Origin: Bacillus sp. FJAT-18017
GTDB lineage: Bacteria > Bacillota > Bacilli > Bacillales > Cytobacillaceae
Direction: 5' to 3'
Length of the DNA stretch: 64,000 bases
Assembly (NCBI RefSeq): GCF_001278805.1
Contig: NZ_CP012602.1
Span: 5,088,501-5,152,500 of the forward strand
The position numbers were made by a program, and so were the translations under genes. Positions 15,488 to 25,859 of the stretch are shown in pieces (positions within the stretch are counted from its first letter, which is position 1; every line of letters begins with the position of its first letter). The notes under the pieces are model-generated. The model had not been told where the DNA came from and made no database searches. It saw nothing but the letters and a program-made list of their open reading frames with translations.

Positions 15488-16714
15488 TTAGACGCTATGT
15501 TTAGCTTTCTTCAGTAAAAAGGCAAAGAGAGCAACGACCGGCAGCAGCAGTAGGCCCGAAACGATAAGAGAAAGCTCCATCGTGGCCTTGTATGCAATAT
15601 ACCCGATGATTGGACCGCTAATGATTTGTCCGAAAGCATCCAACTGGCCATAGGTTGAAAGAACGGTTGCTCTTACACTAGATTCAATGTTTTCATTTAG
15701 CCATGCACTATATATTGGCCCATTTGTGGTTCTAAGAATATAGAATAATAGATAGGAAGAAAAAGCTGTCCCATAATGGCCCGCCATTGCAAATACAATA
15801 ATACTTAAGGCCATGACCGCATTAATAACAACAAGCAGCCAGACCTTTTGAAGCTGCCCAGTTTTCTCGAGCCTTCTCTTTATGTATTCAACCGCAAGAA
15901 TACTTGCAATAAGGGCGGTCCCGTTAATCAAACCGACCCAGACAATCGGCTTAACATTTATATCCGGAAGTGTTACATCCTGCAGGATATGGGCAATCCA
16001 AAGCCGGTCTAGCCCTTCACTATACAATCCATAGAAAAAGGTAATACACGCCATAACAATTAGAAACTGGCTTTTTTTCATAAAACGAATGCCTGCCGCA
16101 AAGGTGGAGGCCATTTGCTGAAAGTAGCTTCCCGCTTCTGATGCCAGGGTTGGTTTAAAGCCGGTTTCAGGCATATATATAAGCAGGAATAGGCCTAATA
16201 AAATAAAAAGAATGCCACCCACAATCATCGGCAGGTTAATAATATACGCACCTATCGCCGTACTAAGGACGATGGCAATCAAGGCACCAACTTGCCGGAC
16301 TTGCGCTCCTTTTAAAAATAACCCCGTCAATTCTTTTCCGCCAACCTCATCCGATATCCACGCTTCAAACGCACCGCTTGTAAACGTGTATCCTATACCC
16401 CAAATAACCTGGCATAGAAGAATGACCATAAATACCGGCACAAGTCCTTCTATCAGGAAACCCATTCCGATTAGAATGACCCCGATAATCACAGATAATT
16501 TCCTGCTCTTTAAGTCAGCCAGGATTCCAGTTGGAATTTCAAAAATAAAACAGGATAATTCGAGTGCGGTGCCTACTATGACCAGCTGCCATGGTGAAAA
16601 GCCAGCTGCCTCAAACCTGTACACCTCATTTACGGTAAAGACCATCTCAAATAAAAACGCAGTGATTCCAGCATACAAAAAATATACTGTTTGTGCAGGC
16701 AGTTTTCTTGCCAT
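15488..16714 (-). CDS. Major facilitator superfamily transporter
   Basis: This 408-residue protein has about twelve membrane segments. The loop after helix 2, IPTGILADLKSRKLSVIIG (about residues 60-78), is the MFS motif A region. The beginning resembles bacillar MFS proteins annotated as tetracycline/drug or unknown exporters, but no substrate can be given. The start ATG is preceded by GGGGGAAC. A terminator lies behind it and the gene appears to be monocistronic. Confidence 0.8.
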   Translation of the reverse strand: MARKLPAQTVYFLYAGITAFLFEMVFTVNEVYRFEAAGFSPWQLVIVGTALELSCFIFEIPTGILADLKSRKLSVIIGVILIGMGFLIEGLVPVFMVILLCQVIWGIGYTFTSGAFEAWISDEVGGKELTGLFLKGAQVRQVGALIAIVLSTAIGAYIINLPMIVGGILFILLGLFLLIYMPETGFKPTLASEAGSYFQQMASTFAAGIRFMKKSQFLIVMACITFFYGLYSEGLDRLWIAHILQDVTLPDINVKPIVWVGLINGTALIASILAVEYIKRRLEKTGQLQKVWLLVVINAVMALSIIVFAMAGHYGTAFSSYLLFYILRTTNGPIYSAWLNENIESSVRATVLSTYGQLDAFGQIISGPIIGYIAYKATMELSLIVSGLLLLPVVALFAFLLKKAKHSV

Positions 16715-17126
16715 GCATGTTCCCCCAAATCCCCTTAGTATTCTTTTCTTTCTGCTAGAATACCAAAAGCCGCCAAAAGTAACTATCAGAAATTTAATTT
16801 GTCGTTAATCGGATGAAATGGATTTTAAAATTGAGACTTCACTGTGATTTGTCTTTATTTACCTGTTTAGATACACATCTATGCGTGGCTCCAAGATTAT
16901 CAAAGGTGCTTATTAAAAGAAACAAAAATTGACTGATGAATTGGCATACGTCTTTTCTTTATTTATCAAGGTTTCTACAAATACCATTGACATCATTCTA
17001 TGGGGACAATAAATTTGTACAATTAAAAAGAGGGTCAAAGCTTCTGTCATTTGCAGTGCTGTTTTGATTACAATTTTCTTTATAGCTAGTCGATAAAAGC
17101 TGCTGATACCCGCATGTAGAATCAAG

Positions 17127-17373
17127 AGGATCCGCCCTTATCGGTTAGGCGAGCACGTTAAGCTCCCAAGCTGATAAATAGACGGAAGAATTCCGCTTAA
17201 TTAGTTAATGGCATTAAAAATTGCTTAAATAGGCGGAGAGATTCTGCCTATTGACCTCGAGACATATCAATACGGGTACGGGTGCTTTTGCTTTGCATAA
17301 CCGGAAATTCTCCCCTTATATACACCCCCATTCAAGCTCCTTTATACATATAACAGGAAAATCTCCGCTTATT
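17127..17373. repeat. Array of short imperfect palindromic repeats
   Basis: The gap of about 800 bases between the MFS gene and the amino-acid permease holds no gene I can support. It contains four full and one partial copy of a unit approximating ATAARCGGAGAAATTCYCCGCTTAT: 17174-17200, 17227-17252, 17297-17320 and 17349-17373, with a partial copy at 17127-17141. Start-to-start distances are 53, 70 and 52 bases. Each copy is an imperfect palindrome centred on AGAATT, AGATT, AAATT or AAATC. No cas genes are near and the spacers are of uneven length, so this is not a CRISPR. Confidence 0.55.
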
Positions 17374-17416
17374 TTTACATTAACTGGTTACTTGATTTTT
17401 TATGGATTCCTATTAA

Positions 17417-17450
17417 AGAAACCCGCCAAGCGGCGAGTTTCTCCTTTTTA
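17417..17450. terminator. Terminator-like hairpin downstream of the permease gene
   Basis: GAAACCCGCC and GGCGAGTTTC form a GC-rich stem with the loop AAGC. It is followed by TCCTTTTT on the plus strand and TTTAAT on the minus strand. It probably ends the amino-acid permease transcript. Confidence 0.55.
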
Positions 17451-17524
17451 TAATGAATGCCCAACAACGGTCATTTCGGCACATATTTTAAGAAAAGCAC
17501 CTTAAAGCGGAAACCTTCAGGCCA

Positions 17525-18961
17525 TTAGGTTTCTTCATTATCTATCTTCCGAGTCAGTTCAGCAGAGGCCTCGGTCAACAATTCGCCCTGATAATTGCGG
17601 CTTTTGGTGCCTGTTTTTTCTTCTCCTCGAGTTTGAGCTTTTTTTCTCGATCTTATCAATACATAAACGGATGAAAAAAAGATAACCATGATAAGTCCTG
17701 AAATAAGACCTGCTTCCTGCCCCGGGATAAAAGGCATGCAAAGGAGTATGACTACAATTGCCACCAGAGCGATCCAGGAGGTGTACGGGAATCCGGGCAT
17801 TTGGCATATCCCATTGGGCGGGCAGCCGTTCCGTTTACGAAACTTTATATGGCTGGCCATAATGACACCGTAGGTAAAGAGCAGGGCAAATCCCCCTGTT
17901 GTGATTAGGACAAGATAAACTCTGGGAAACAGAAGTCCAAAACCAAGGCCAAGCAGCATGGCTACTCCTGAAAACAATATTCCCCGATAAGGGACATCCT
18001 TCTTATCTATCAGGAATTTTGGAGCATGTCCTTCATCCGTGAGCGAACGAATCATTCTTCCAAGCCCAAAAATTGCTGCCAGCATAGCCGAAAGAATTGC
18101 CGTAATCAAGACAATATTAAGTGCTCGCCCAGCCCATCCGATACCCCATCGTTCCAGCGAAGCAACCATCGGTGAGACATTTTCATTTAAGGCAGAAGTC
18201 GGGATAAGCGGCAGCAAGACTGCGGCATAAACAACATATAGACCAACCAGAGCAATAACGGTGTAGCGAATTGCTTTTGGTATAGTCTTTGCAGGGTCCC
18301 TTGTTTCAGACGCAGCCAGGCCTATAATTTCAAAACCTGCATATGCAAACACGACCAGCAGCATACTTCCAGCCAATCCGCCTAACCCTCCCGGCATTAG
18401 CGGCTCTCGTACAAGTTCCCCCGCCCCTACAGCTGGAGTTCCAGGGAAAAGCCCGAAAATCAGCATTAAGGCGGTAACAATAAAAAACACGATGGCTAAT
18501 AATTTTATTGAGGAAAGGCCGCTTGTCAGTTTTCCAATTTTATCTGCACCCAAAAGATTTACAAGCGTGACACCAATAATGATTGCTCCTCCCAGGAGGC
18601 CAATTGATACATTTGGATACCATTCACGGACAAGAATGGAAATCGCGGCTGCTTCACTCGACATTGACAGAATCGTCCCAGTCCAATATAGCCAGCCAAC
18701 CACAAACCCTGTCCCCGCCCCAAGTTCCCTTGCGGCAAATGTACTGAATGAGCCAACGTTTGGGGCAGCCACAGTCATTTCCGACAAAGCGTATAAAATG
18801 ATAAAAATCAATGCTCCCGCAACAATATAAGAGATTAAAATTGAAGGGCCAGCCGCATTAATTGCTACAGAGGAACCGAGGAAAAACGATCCCCCAATGA
18901 CACTCCCCAGCGCCATCATCGTAAGCTGTACTGCAGAAAGCCCTTTTTGCGTTTTTTGCAT
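17525..18961 (-). CDS. Amino-acid permease (APC superfamily)
   Basis: This permease of about 478 residues has twelve membrane segments. The N-terminal GSVIGGSFFLGSSVAINAAGP corresponds to the unwound substrate-binding helix 1 of APC transporters, and FAYAGFEIIGLAASETRDP to helix 6 and its loop. It resembles YvbW/GabP-type permeases; the substrate is unknown. The ATG at 18961 has GGGGG 8 bases upstream; the longer frame begins with a TTG placed right behind AAAAAGG. The C-terminus carries a charged tail of about 40 residues. No T-box or riboswitch is visible upstream. Confidence 0.8.
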   Translation of the reverse strand: MQKTQKGLSAVQLTMMALGSVIGGSFFLGSSVAINAAGPSILISYIVAGALIFIILYALSEMTVAAPNVGSFSTFAARELGAGTGFVVGWLYWTGTILSMSSEAAAISILVREWYPNVSIGLLGGAIIIGVTLVNLLGADKIGKLTSGLSSIKLLAIVFFIVTALMLIFGLFPGTPAVGAGELVREPLMPGGLGGLAGSMLLVVFAYAGFEIIGLAASETRDPAKTIPKAIRYTVIALVGLYVVYAAVLLPLIPTSALNENVSPMVASLERWGIGWAGRALNIVLITAILSAMLAAIFGLGRMIRSLTDEGHAPKFLIDKKDVPYRGILFSGVAMLLGLGFGLLFPRVYLVLITTGGFALLFTYGVIMASHIKFRKRNGCPPNGICQMPGFPYTSWIALVAIVVILLCMPFIPGQEAGLISGLIMVIFFSSVYVLIRSRKKAQTRGEEKTGTKSRNYQGELLTEASAELTRKIDNEET

Positions 18962-19069
18962 ATTTCTTTCCCCCAACCTTTTTATATGTCAGGGATATTA
19001 TTTGCCTAAAGAGGAAAAATGATTCGGCTATGGCTACTCCATCCAATTGTGCAGAGGCCTGTAATCTCT

Positions 19070-19106
19070 TATAAAAAAAGAAAGGACGGCAACTTGCCAT
19101 CCTTTC
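19070..19106 (-). terminator. Terminator of spx
   Basis: GAAAGGACGGC (19080-19090) pairs with GCCATCCTTTC (19096-19106). It is followed on the minus strand by a run of seven T. Confidence 0.85.
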
Positions 19107-19124
19107 TTCCTGGATCATTGATTT

Positions 19125-19547
19125 TTACATTCCGACGCTTTGGCTTTCAATCGCATCAGCCATCTGATGTGTTTCATGGCGAATGATAGTCCGGACACTC
19201 CTGGGAAGGAACCTGCGAATTTCTTCCTCGTTATAGCCGACGTTCATCTTTTTTTCATCTTTTATAATCGGCCTTCGAAGCATACCCGGGTTATTCTTGA
19301 TAATTTTATACAACTCCTGGAGCTGGAGAGACTCCAAATTCACATTCAAACTCTTGTAAGTTTTCGAATTTATCGAGATGATTTCATCCGTTCCTTCCTC
19401 CGTCATTGAGAGAATTCCCTTAATCTCATCTGTTGTCAATGGTTCGGAGAAAATGTTTCGTTCAATATATTCCACATTGTGCTCTTCAAGCCAAGCCTTC
19501 GCTTTCCGGCATGACGTACAACTAGGTGACGTATACAAGTTAACCAT
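19125..19547 (-). CDS. spx: Transcriptional regulator Spx
   Basis: This protein of about 140 residues is an ArsC-fold regulator that binds the C-terminal domain of the RNA polymerase alpha subunit and controls the thiol-stress response. It has the redox switch C10-x-x-C13 (SPSCTSC), the RNA polymerase contact region TDEIIS and the conserved RRPII and [13 protein letters not shown] segments. It is about nine residues longer than typical Spx at the C-terminus. The ATG at 19547 with AGGGAG upstream is chosen; a GTG lies two codons earlier. Genomes of this group often carry several Spx paralogues, so this may not be the main copy. Confidence 0.85.
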   Translation of the reverse strand: MVNLYTSPSCTSCRKAKAWLEEHNVEYIERNIFSEPLTTDEIKGILSMTEEGTDEIISINSKTYKSLNVNLESLQLQELYKIIKNNPGMLRRPIIKDEKKMNVGYNEEEIRRFLPRSVRTIIRHETHQMADAIESQSVGM

Positions 19548-19647
19548 ATACACAAAACTCCCTAACGTTATAGTTTATTTGTATATCTTCAATTGGAGTA
19601 TTTTTAATTAAAATTAATTATACAGCTCTCCAAAAATGTATGTCAAA

Positions 19648-21471
19648 TTACAGGGTACCATTTGGCTTTCCAGTAAGAATCATCATAAACTCCTCGCCAG
19701 ATATGGTTTCTTTTTCAAGAAGATATTTTGTCAGTTCATGCAGTTTATCCTGGTTTTCTTCAAGGATTTGTTTTGCCCTTTGATAGCATGACTTAATAAT
19801 TTTCAGAACTTCAGTATCAATTTTTGAAGCTGTTTCCGGGGAAACTAGCAAGGTTGTGTCCCCGCCTAAATATGGATTATTGACTGTTTCAAGCGCCATC
19901 ATTCCAAATTCATCGCTCATTCCATATCGGGTGACCATTGCACGCGCAATTTTTGTTGCTTGTTCAATATCATTTGAAGCTCCTGATGTAATGGAATTGA
20001 AAATTAGTTCCTCAGCAGCCCTGCCACCCATGAAGGTCGTGATTTTGTCTATAGCTTGTTCCTTGCTGAGCAAGACACGCTCACCTTCGTCAATCTGCAT
20101 TGTATAACCAAGTGCACCGGAAGTCCTTGGAATAATCGTAATCTTATGGACTGGCGCGGAGTGGCTTTGTTTGGCAGCGACCAGGGCATGGCCAATTTCA
20201 TGGTAGGAAATGATTAACTTATCCTTCATCGAAATCATGGCATTTTTGCGCTGATAACCAGCAATTACTACCTCTACCGACTCCTCAAGGTCGCTTTGGT
20301 TGATCATTTTTCTGCCAAAGCGAACAGCACGCAGGGCAGCTTCATTTATAATGTTGGCAAGATCTGCTCCAGATGCACCAGCAGTTGCTCTGGCAATTGC
20401 ATTAAAATTAATGTCTTCTCCCAGTTTTACCTTTTTAGCATGAACGTCAAGAATTGCCTCCCGGCCAGGCAAATCAGGTAATTCAACGGGGACACGCCTG
20501 TCAAAACGGCCCGGTCGGAGCAGTGCCTTATCAAGTGTTTCCGGACGGTTTGTCGCCGCGAGGATAACTACGCCTTTATCCGCATCAAAACCATCCATTT
20601 CAGTCAAAAGCTGATTCAATGTCTGCTCGCGTTCATCGTTTCCGCCCATTCCGCCAGAGTTTCTGCTTTTCCCAATTGTATCGATTTCGTCAATAAAAAC
20701 GATGCAAGGGGCCTTAGCCTGGGCCTGCTTAAATAGATCTCTCACTCTGGCAGCACCCATACCAACAAACATCTCAACAAACTCCGAGCCGGAAATTGAG
20801 AAGAACGGTACTTTTGACTCTCCAGCCACTGCTTTCGCAAGCAGGGTTTTTCCTGTTCCCGGGGGTCCCACCAGCAAGGCACCCTTCGGAATATTGGCCC
20901 CAATTTCCTTATATTTTTTCGGATTATCAAGGAAGTCGACAATTTCCTTCAATGCTTCTTTTGCCTCTTCCTGTCCCGCTACATCAGCAAAGGATTTGCC
21001 GGTCTCTGCTTCCACATAGACCTTTGCATTGCTTTTGCCAAATGTCATTGCTCCTCCGCCCATTTTCCCTTGCATCTTACGCATAAAGAATTGGGCAATT
21101 GCGATAAAAATTGCAAATGGCAATATCCAGGTTAATAGGAAGTTCATTAAAGGTGAAGTTTCTTTCGGTATTACCTGTGTAAACTTCACATCTGCCTCAT
21201 ACAGACGATTGACTAGCTCCGGGTCATCCACCCGTCCTGTCACATATGTCCGCTCGTCATCAGGTACTTTATAGCCAATTTGCTTTTCCTGAATTTCTAC
21301 AGTTGTTACGTCTCCTTTTTCAACTTGTGAAAGGAATGTCCCATAATCAACCTGTTTTATTTTCCGTTCCATAATGACTGGAAAAATAAACGCATTTAAT
21401 AACAACACTATCATAGTTGAAACAAGCACATAGTAAACAAGTGGCTTTTTCGGGTTTTTTTGAACCTTCAT
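19648..21471 (-). CDS. ftsH: ATP-dependent zinc metalloprotease FtsH (paralogue)
   Basis: This 607-residue membrane AAA+ protease has two membrane segments (about 12-32 and 108-130), Walker A GPPGTGKT (202-209), Walker B IVFIDEID, the second region of homology with arginine finger (RPGRFDRR) and the zinc site HEIGH (424-428). The sequence [18 protein letters not shown] near the C-terminus and the HEIGH variant (usual HEAGH) look more like clostridial FtsH than the standard Bacillus enzyme, whose gene sits beside hprT and tilS. It follows a marR gene by 21 bases. I infer an extra, possibly transferred copy under MarR control. Confidence 0.88.
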   Translation of the reverse strand: MKVQKNPKKPLVYYVLVSTMIVLLLNAFIFPVIMERKIKQVDYGTFLSQVEKGDVTTVEIQEKQIGYKVPDDERTYVTGRVDDPELVNRLYEADVKFTQVIPKETSPLMNFLLTWILPFAIFIAIAQFFMRKMQGKMGGGAMTFGKSNAKVYVEAETGKSFADVAGQEEAKEALKEIVDFLDNPKKYKEIGANIPKGALLVGPPGTGKTLLAKAVAGESKVPFFSISGSEFVEMFVGMGAARVRDLFKQAQAKAPCIVFIDEIDTIGKSRNSGGMGGNDEREQTLNQLLTEMDGFDADKGVVILAATNRPETLDKALLRPGRFDRRVPVELPDLPGREAILDVHAKKVKLGEDINFNAIARATAGASGADLANIINEAALRAVRFGRKMINQSDLEESVEVVIAGYQRKNAMISMKDKLIISYHEIGHALVAAKQSHSAPVHKITIIPRTSGALGYTMQIDEGERVLLSKEQAIDKITTFMGGRAAEELIFNSITSGASNDIEQATKIARAMVTRYGMSDEFGMMALETVNNPYLGGDTTLLVSPETASKIDTEVLKIIKSCYQRAKQILEENQDKLHELTKYLLEKETISGEEFMMILTGKPNGTL

Positions 21472-21492
21472 TAATCAATCCCCTTTTGGTCT

Positions 21493-21936
21493 TTACTGTT
21501 TATTGACATTTTCGAGAATTTCATTCAGTTTCGTCATTCCATTGATAATCACAAACAGAGTTTCTTCTGGTACTCCGTTAATCGACGTGGATATTTTTTC
21601 TAGTAACATCTTGTCCATTTCCTCAACTGCGATAATTCCTTTGTCAGTTAGAGCTACTTTAACAACTCTTTCGTCACTTCGATCCCTGACTCGTTCCAGG
21701 TAGCCCAGCCCCTCTAGCTTTTTGCACATTGTTGAAATATTGGTACCAGCCATATTTAAACATTGAGCAAGACTTCCAATTGTATGGGAGCCATGCTGCT
21801 TTATTTCGACTAGAATTCTAACTTGCACTATAGTTAAGTCAAGATTTTCACAAAGAGAAAGTGTAAGGATGTTCGTATGTTCACCTATTTTTCTTGTATA
21901 GTCCCACAAGAGATTTTTAAATTCGATGACATCCAT
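21493..21936 (-). CDS. MarR-family transcriptional regulator
   Basis: This 147-residue winged-helix protein has a recognition region HTIGSLAQCLNMAGTNISTMCKKLE and the wing DERVVKVALTDKG, both typical of MarR. It is the first gene of a two-gene operon with ftsH (21-base gap), so it probably controls the protease and itself. The palindrome at 21967-21983 just after the promoter is the likely operator. The start is ATG with GGAGGGG close upstream. The ligand is unknown. Confidence 0.82.
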   Translation of the reverse strand: MDVIEFKNLLWDYTRKIGEHTNILTLSLCENLDLTIVQVRILVEIKQHGSHTIGSLAQCLNMAGTNISTMCKKLEGLGYLERVRDRSDERVVKVALTDKGIIAVEEMDKMLLEKISTSINGVPEETLFVIINGMTKLNEILENVNKQ

Positions 21937-21966
21937 AGTTCCCCTCCGTTACATATAAATATAGAA

Positions 21967-21983
21967 ATATATGATTCATATAT
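21967..21983. promoter_or_regulatory. Putative MarR operator
   Basis: ATATATGA-T-TCATATAT is a perfect 17-bp palindrome placed just downstream of the -10 element of the marR-ftsH promoter, a usual position for autorepression. The AT-rich surroundings weaken the case. Confidence 0.45.
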
Positions 21984-21988
21984 ATTAT

Positions 21989-22017
21989 ATATTATATTAT
22001 TTTAGCATAATTATCAA
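21989..22017 (-). promoter_or_regulatory. Promoter of marR-ftsH
   Basis: TTGATA (22012-22017) and TAATAT (21989-21994) on the minus strand are separated by 17 bases. Confidence 0.5.
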
Positions 22018-22029
22018 ACTGGAACACTT

Positions 22030-22062
22030 ATATAAATGAAAGAGGCCCCAGCTTCAACTGGG
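22030..22062 (-). terminator. Terminator of the pot operon
   Basis: A GC-rich stem (minus strand GGTCCCAG...CTGGGGCC) is followed by TCTTTCATTT, 15 bases after the potD stop. Confidence 0.7.
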
Positions 22063-22076
22063 ACCCCTGCCAATTC

Positions 22077-23150
22077 CTATTTCCGGTGCATTTTAAATAG
22101 CAAAAATAGCTCATTATAATAAGCAAGGTTCTTTTGCCCAAGATTTTCATACACTTCAAGCTTTTCCGTCAGCTCGGCTGGAGGATAGAACCGCTCATCC
22201 TCAGTCATTTCCTCCGGCATTAGCTTAATAGCTTCCTTGTTCGGCGTCGAATAGCTTACCCACTCTGTATTTTGGGCGGAAACCTCAGCATCAAGCATGA
22301 AATTGATAAACTGGTGGGCACCCTCTATATTTTTGGCGGTTTTGGGAATGACCATGTTATCAAACCACAGATTGGACCCTTCGCTTGGAACAACATAATC
22401 AAGGTTTTCATTTTCAGACATGATATCAGCAGCATCGCCCGACCATACAAGTCCGATGCTTGCTTCCTCGTTAGCAAGCAGGATTTTAATTTCGTCTCCA
22501 ACTATGGCCTTTATATTCGGAGTAAGTTTATCAAGCTTTTGTTTGGCCTGTTGCAAATGCTCCTTATCGATATCATTCAGGGAAAACCCCAAGCTGTTAA
22601 GCCCCATTCCCATGACCTCACGAGCGCCATCCACAAGCAGGATTTCGTTTTTCAACTCAGGATCCCATAAGTCATTCCAGCTTGTGAATTTTCTCCCATC
22701 AAGCATCGAGGGGTTATAGACAATCCCGACTGTACCCCAAAAATATGGAACAGAATACGCATTACCCGGGTCGAATGGAAGGTCCATAAATCGCTCATCA
22801 ATATTTTTCAGGTTTGGTATCTTGCTGTGGTCAAGTGGTATCAGCAAGTCCTCCTGTCGCATTTTATCAATCATATACTCCGATGGGACTGCTACATCAT
22901 AAGACGTGCCGCCCTGCTGGACTTTTGTCATCATTGCTTCGTTTGAATCAAAGGTTTCATAAACCACACTGATGCCCGTCTCTTCCTCGAAGCGCTCAAT
23001 CAGCTCCGGGTCAATATAATCACCCCAGTTATAGACAGTCAGTGTATTGTCCCCTGAATAGCCTTCCGCAGAATTCAATTGCGAGATTATTGCCAACAAA
23101 ATCACCGAAGCGCTAATAACCCCAACAAATACTCTTACTAGCTGCTTCAT
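22077..23150 (-). CDS. potD: Spermidine/putrescine-binding protein
   Basis: This 357-residue type-2 binding protein has the start of mature PotD (LTVYNWGDYIDPELIERFEEE), the ligand-site segment SYDVAVPSEYMIDKM and VGIVYNP. It captures polyamines for the PotABC importer. The N-terminus is one hydrophobic segment without the lipobox cysteine found in most Gram-positive PotD proteins, so it may be held by an uncleaved anchor or released. It overlaps potC by 4 bases and is the last gene of potABCD. Confidence 0.88.
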   Translation of the reverse strand: MKQLVRVFVGVISASVILLAIISQLNSAEGYSGDNTLTVYNWGDYIDPELIERFEEETGISVVYETFDSNEAMMTKVQQGGTSYDVAVPSEYMIDKMRQEDLLIPLDHSKIPNLKNIDERFMDLPFDPGNAYSVPYFWGTVGIVYNPSMLDGRKFTSWNDLWDPELKNEILLVDGAREVMGMGLNSLGFSLNDIDKEHLQQAKQKLDKLTPNIKAIVGDEIKILLANEEASIGLVWSGDAADIMSENENLDYVVPSEGSNLWFDNMVIPKTAKNIEGAHQFINFMLDAEVSAQNTEWVSYSTPNKEAIKLMPEEMTEDERFYPPAELTEKLEVYENLGQKNLAYYNELFLLFKMHRK

Positions 23151-23950
23151 TGCTTCACCCCCATCGAAGTCGGCTTATGGCGCTGATTGATGAAGTAATA
23201 GATAACAACAAGAATTGTTGTAAACAGGAATAAAAGTGTCGATAAAGCATTGATGTTCAACGACACCCCTCGGCGTGCCAATGAGTAAATCTCAACCGAC
23301 AGTGTACTGAAACCATTGCCTGTTACGAAAAATGTCACCGCAAAGTCATCAAGCGAATAGGTCAGAGCCATGAAAAAACCAGCCATGATTCCAGGGGCAA
23401 TGTACGGCAGAATTACCTTCACCAACACATCCTTGCTGCTCGCTCCCAGGTCCTTTGCAGCATCGACTAGTGACGGACTCATTTCAGAAAGCTTTGGAAG
23501 AACCATTAGTACGACAATCGGAACACTAAATGCAATGTGCGAAAGCAAAACTGAGTAAAACCCAAGTTTATATCCCGAAATTGTAAACAAAATCAAAAAT
23601 GATGCCCCAATAATGACATCCGGGCTGACAATCAAGACATTGTTTAATGAAAGAAATGTATTCTTTGCAGACCGCTTCCGCATGGAATGAATCCCAAGTG
23701 CACCGACAACCCCAATAATTGTCGCAAAAAGTGCTGATAAGAGCGCTACAACCAACGTGTTCAGTACAATAATCAACAGTCTTGTATCACCGAACAATTC
23801 CTTATACCAATCCAGTGTGAATCCTTCGAAATCATACATAGTTCCGCCACTGTTAAAAGAATAAAAAATCAAAAAGAAAATCGGCGCGTAGAGAATGGCA
23901 AATACAAGAGCCAGAAATGACTTCGCCAAAGCGGATGATTTATTTTCCAT
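23147..23950 (-). CDS. potC: Spermidine/putrescine ABC transporter permease PotC
   Basis: This 267-residue permease has six membrane segments. SLVDAAKDLGASSKDVLVKV near residue 165 is the EAA loop that contacts PotA, followed by the conserved LPYIAPGI. The family pairs PotB and PotC as a heterodimeric channel. Its start overlaps the end of potB by 11 bases and its end overlaps potD by 4, so the genes are translationally coupled. Confidence 0.9.
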   Translation of the reverse strand: MENKSSALAKSFLALVFAILYAPIFFLIFYSFNSGGTMYDFEGFTLDWYKELFGDTRLLIIVLNTLVVALLSALFATIIGVVGALGIHSMRKRSAKNTFLSLNNVLIVSPDVIIGASFLILFTISGYKLGFYSVLLSHIAFSVPIVVLMVLPKLSEMSPSLVDAAKDLGASSKDVLVKVILPYIAPGIMAGFFMALTYSLDDFAVTFFVTGNGFSTLSVEIYSLARRGVSLNINALSTLLFLFTTILVVIYYFINQRHKPTSMGVKQ

Positions 23951-24755
23951 TCAACACACCCCGCTTACCTTTACCTGTCAGGGCCATAAACCCAAACATG
24001 GCAATAATCAGGAACACTGCTATAACCGACCCCATTCCCCAATCTTGGGTAACAAGAAAATGCTGCTCAATTGCTGTTCCAAGTGTAATTACCCTGTTCC
24101 CTGCAATAAGCCTTGTCAGCATGAACAGGGATAGTGCAGGAATGAAAACAACCTGGCAGCCCGATTTTACACCTTCAATTGAAAGCGGAAAAATAACCCT
24201 GCTAAACGTCGTCCATTTGGAAGCACCAAGGTCATTGGCCGCATCGATCAGCGCGGGGTTTAGTTCATTCAATGAATTGAAAATCGGCAAAATCATAAAT
24301 GGAATGAAAATATATACAGAAACAAATACGAAGCTGAAGTCCGTGAACAGGATTTGCTGCGTTCCAATTCCGATTGCTTCAAGAAAGGCATTTGTCATTC
24401 CATACGTCCCGAAAATACCAAGGAACGCATATGCCTTAAGAAGCAGATTGATCCAGGATGGGACGATAATCAGCAAAAGCCATAGCTGTTTATGCCGTGT
24501 TTTCGTCAGCAAATATGCAGTCGGATACGATACTAGCAAAGAGAAAAATGTAATTAAAAATGCATACCAAAAGGAACTCAATGTCATCTTTAAATAGACA
24601 GGAGTGAAGAATTTCTGGTAGTTTGCCAATGAAAAATCGCCATCAACATTTAGAAAAGAATAATAGACAACCAATACAATTGGTGCGATAACAAAGAAAA
24701 CCATCCAGAGCGAGTAGGGAAGCATGTACAACTGGCGATTCAGCTTCTGGTTCAT
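23940..24755 (-). CDS. potB: Spermidine/putrescine ABC transporter permease PotB
   Basis: This 271-residue permease has six membrane segments. The EAA loop reads [20 protein letters not shown], followed by VIFPLSIEG. It forms the polyamine channel with PotC. The start overlaps the end of potA by 4 bases. Confidence 0.9.
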   Translation of the reverse strand: MNQKLNRQLYMLPYSLWMVFFVIAPIVLVVYYSFLNVDGDFSLANYQKFFTPVYLKMTLSSFWYAFLITFFSLLVSYPTAYLLTKTRHKQLWLLLIIVPSWINLLLKAYAFLGIFGTYGMTNAFLEAIGIGTQQILFTDFSFVFVSVYIFIPFMILPIFNSLNELNPALIDAANDLGASKWTTFSRVIFPLSIEGVKSGCQVVFIPALSLFMLTRLIAGNRVITLGTAIEQHFLVTQDWGMGSVIAVFLIIAMFGFMALTGKGKRGVLNGK

Positions 24756-25852
24756 CGCTCTTCCCCATCCTTATACCTTTCCAGCCTGCGGTCAAATTCT
24801 TCTTCTGTCTCACCCAGCCTCATGACATGAATGGCTTCGGGATCGAAGTAAAGCCCTATTTCATCACCAACTGCTGCCTTTTTCGTAGAGTGAACCAGCC
24901 ACTCATTGCCTTCCTTATCATAGCAGCTTAATTCATAATGAACGCCACGGAACAATTGAGAATCAACCCGGACCTGGAGTTTGCCCTTATCAGTTGCGGT
25001 AATTTCCAGATCCTCCGGGCGGATAACAATCTCGACTGGCTCATTTGGGTGCAACCCCTGGTCAACACATTCAAACTGCTTGCCAGTAAACTCGACTAGG
25101 TAATCTCTTGTCATTGTGCCCTGAACAATATTCGATTCGCCAATAAAATCTGCGACAAATTGATTTATAGGTTCATCATAAATATCGGTAGGTGTACCGC
25201 TTTGCTGAATCTTCCCCTTATTAATGACAAAAATCTCATCCGACATCGCAAGGGCTTCTTCCTGATCATGCGTAACAAAAATAAACGTAATCCCGAGCCT
25301 TCTTTGCAGTTCGCGAAGCTCGTATTGCATTTCAGTTCTCAGCTTCAGGTCCAGTGCCGACAATGGCTCGTCAAGGAGGATAACCTCAGGCTCGTTAACA
25401 ATTGCCCGTGCGATGGCAACCCGCTGCCGCTGACCGCCAGACATCTCTCTGATTTCCCTGTTTTCATAACCCGCAAGATTAACAAACTCCAGTGCTTCTT
25501 TCACCTTCGCAGTAATTTCCGCATTTTTCATTTTTTTAATCCGAAGCCCAAATGCTATATTTTCAAACACATTCAAATGTGGAAAAAGAGCATAATCCTG
25601 AAAGACCGTATTCACCTGCCGCTTATTGGCAGGAACGTCATTTATCCGTCTTTCATTGAAGTAAATATCCCCTTGTGAGGCTTCCGTAAATCCGGCAATC
25701 AGTCTTAGGATTGTCGTCTTTCCACAACCGGAAGGGCCAAGCAGTGTGTAAAATTTCCCCCGTTCAATTTCAAAGCTGACATTATCAAGGACTGGCGGAT
25801 CGTTATCATATTGCTTCGTCACGTTCTTGAACTGGATAATAGTTGAATTCAT
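24752..25852 (-). CDS. potA: Spermidine/putrescine ABC transporter ATP-binding protein PotA
   Basis: This 366-residue ABC ATPase has Walker [10 protein letters not shown], the signature [15 protein letters not shown] and Walker [15 protein letters not shown]-terminal TOBE regulatory domain from about residue 270 is typical of PotA and distinguishes it from short amino-acid ATPases. The ATG at 25852 is chosen because GGAGG lies 6 bases upstream. It is the first gene of potABCD. Confidence 0.92.
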   Translation of the reverse strand: MNSTIIQFKNVTKQYDNDPPVLDNVSFEIERGKFYTLLGPSGCGKTTILRLIAGFTEASQGDIYFNERRINDVPANKRQVNTVFQDYALFPHLNVFENIAFGLRIKKMKNAEITAKVKEALEFVNLAGYENREIREMSGGQRQRVAIARAIVNEPEVILLDEPLSALDLKLRTEMQYELRELQRRLGITFIFVTHDQEEALAMSDEIFVINKGKIQQSGTPTDIYDEPINQFVADFIGESNIVQGTMTRDYLVEFTGKQFECVDQGLHPNEPVEIVIRPEDLEITATDKGKLQVRVDSQLFRGVHYELSCYDKEGNEWLVHSTKKAAVGDEIGLYFDPEAIHVMRLGETEEEFDRRLERYKDGEER

Positions 25853-25859
25853 GTGCAAC

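Noticed and set aside
16913..17125. 70-codon minus frame
   Set aside because: No ribosome binding site, unnatural composition and no recognisable features.
17127..17373. Repeat array considered as CRISPR
   Set aside because: Copies are degenerate, spacing is uneven, and no cas genes are near.
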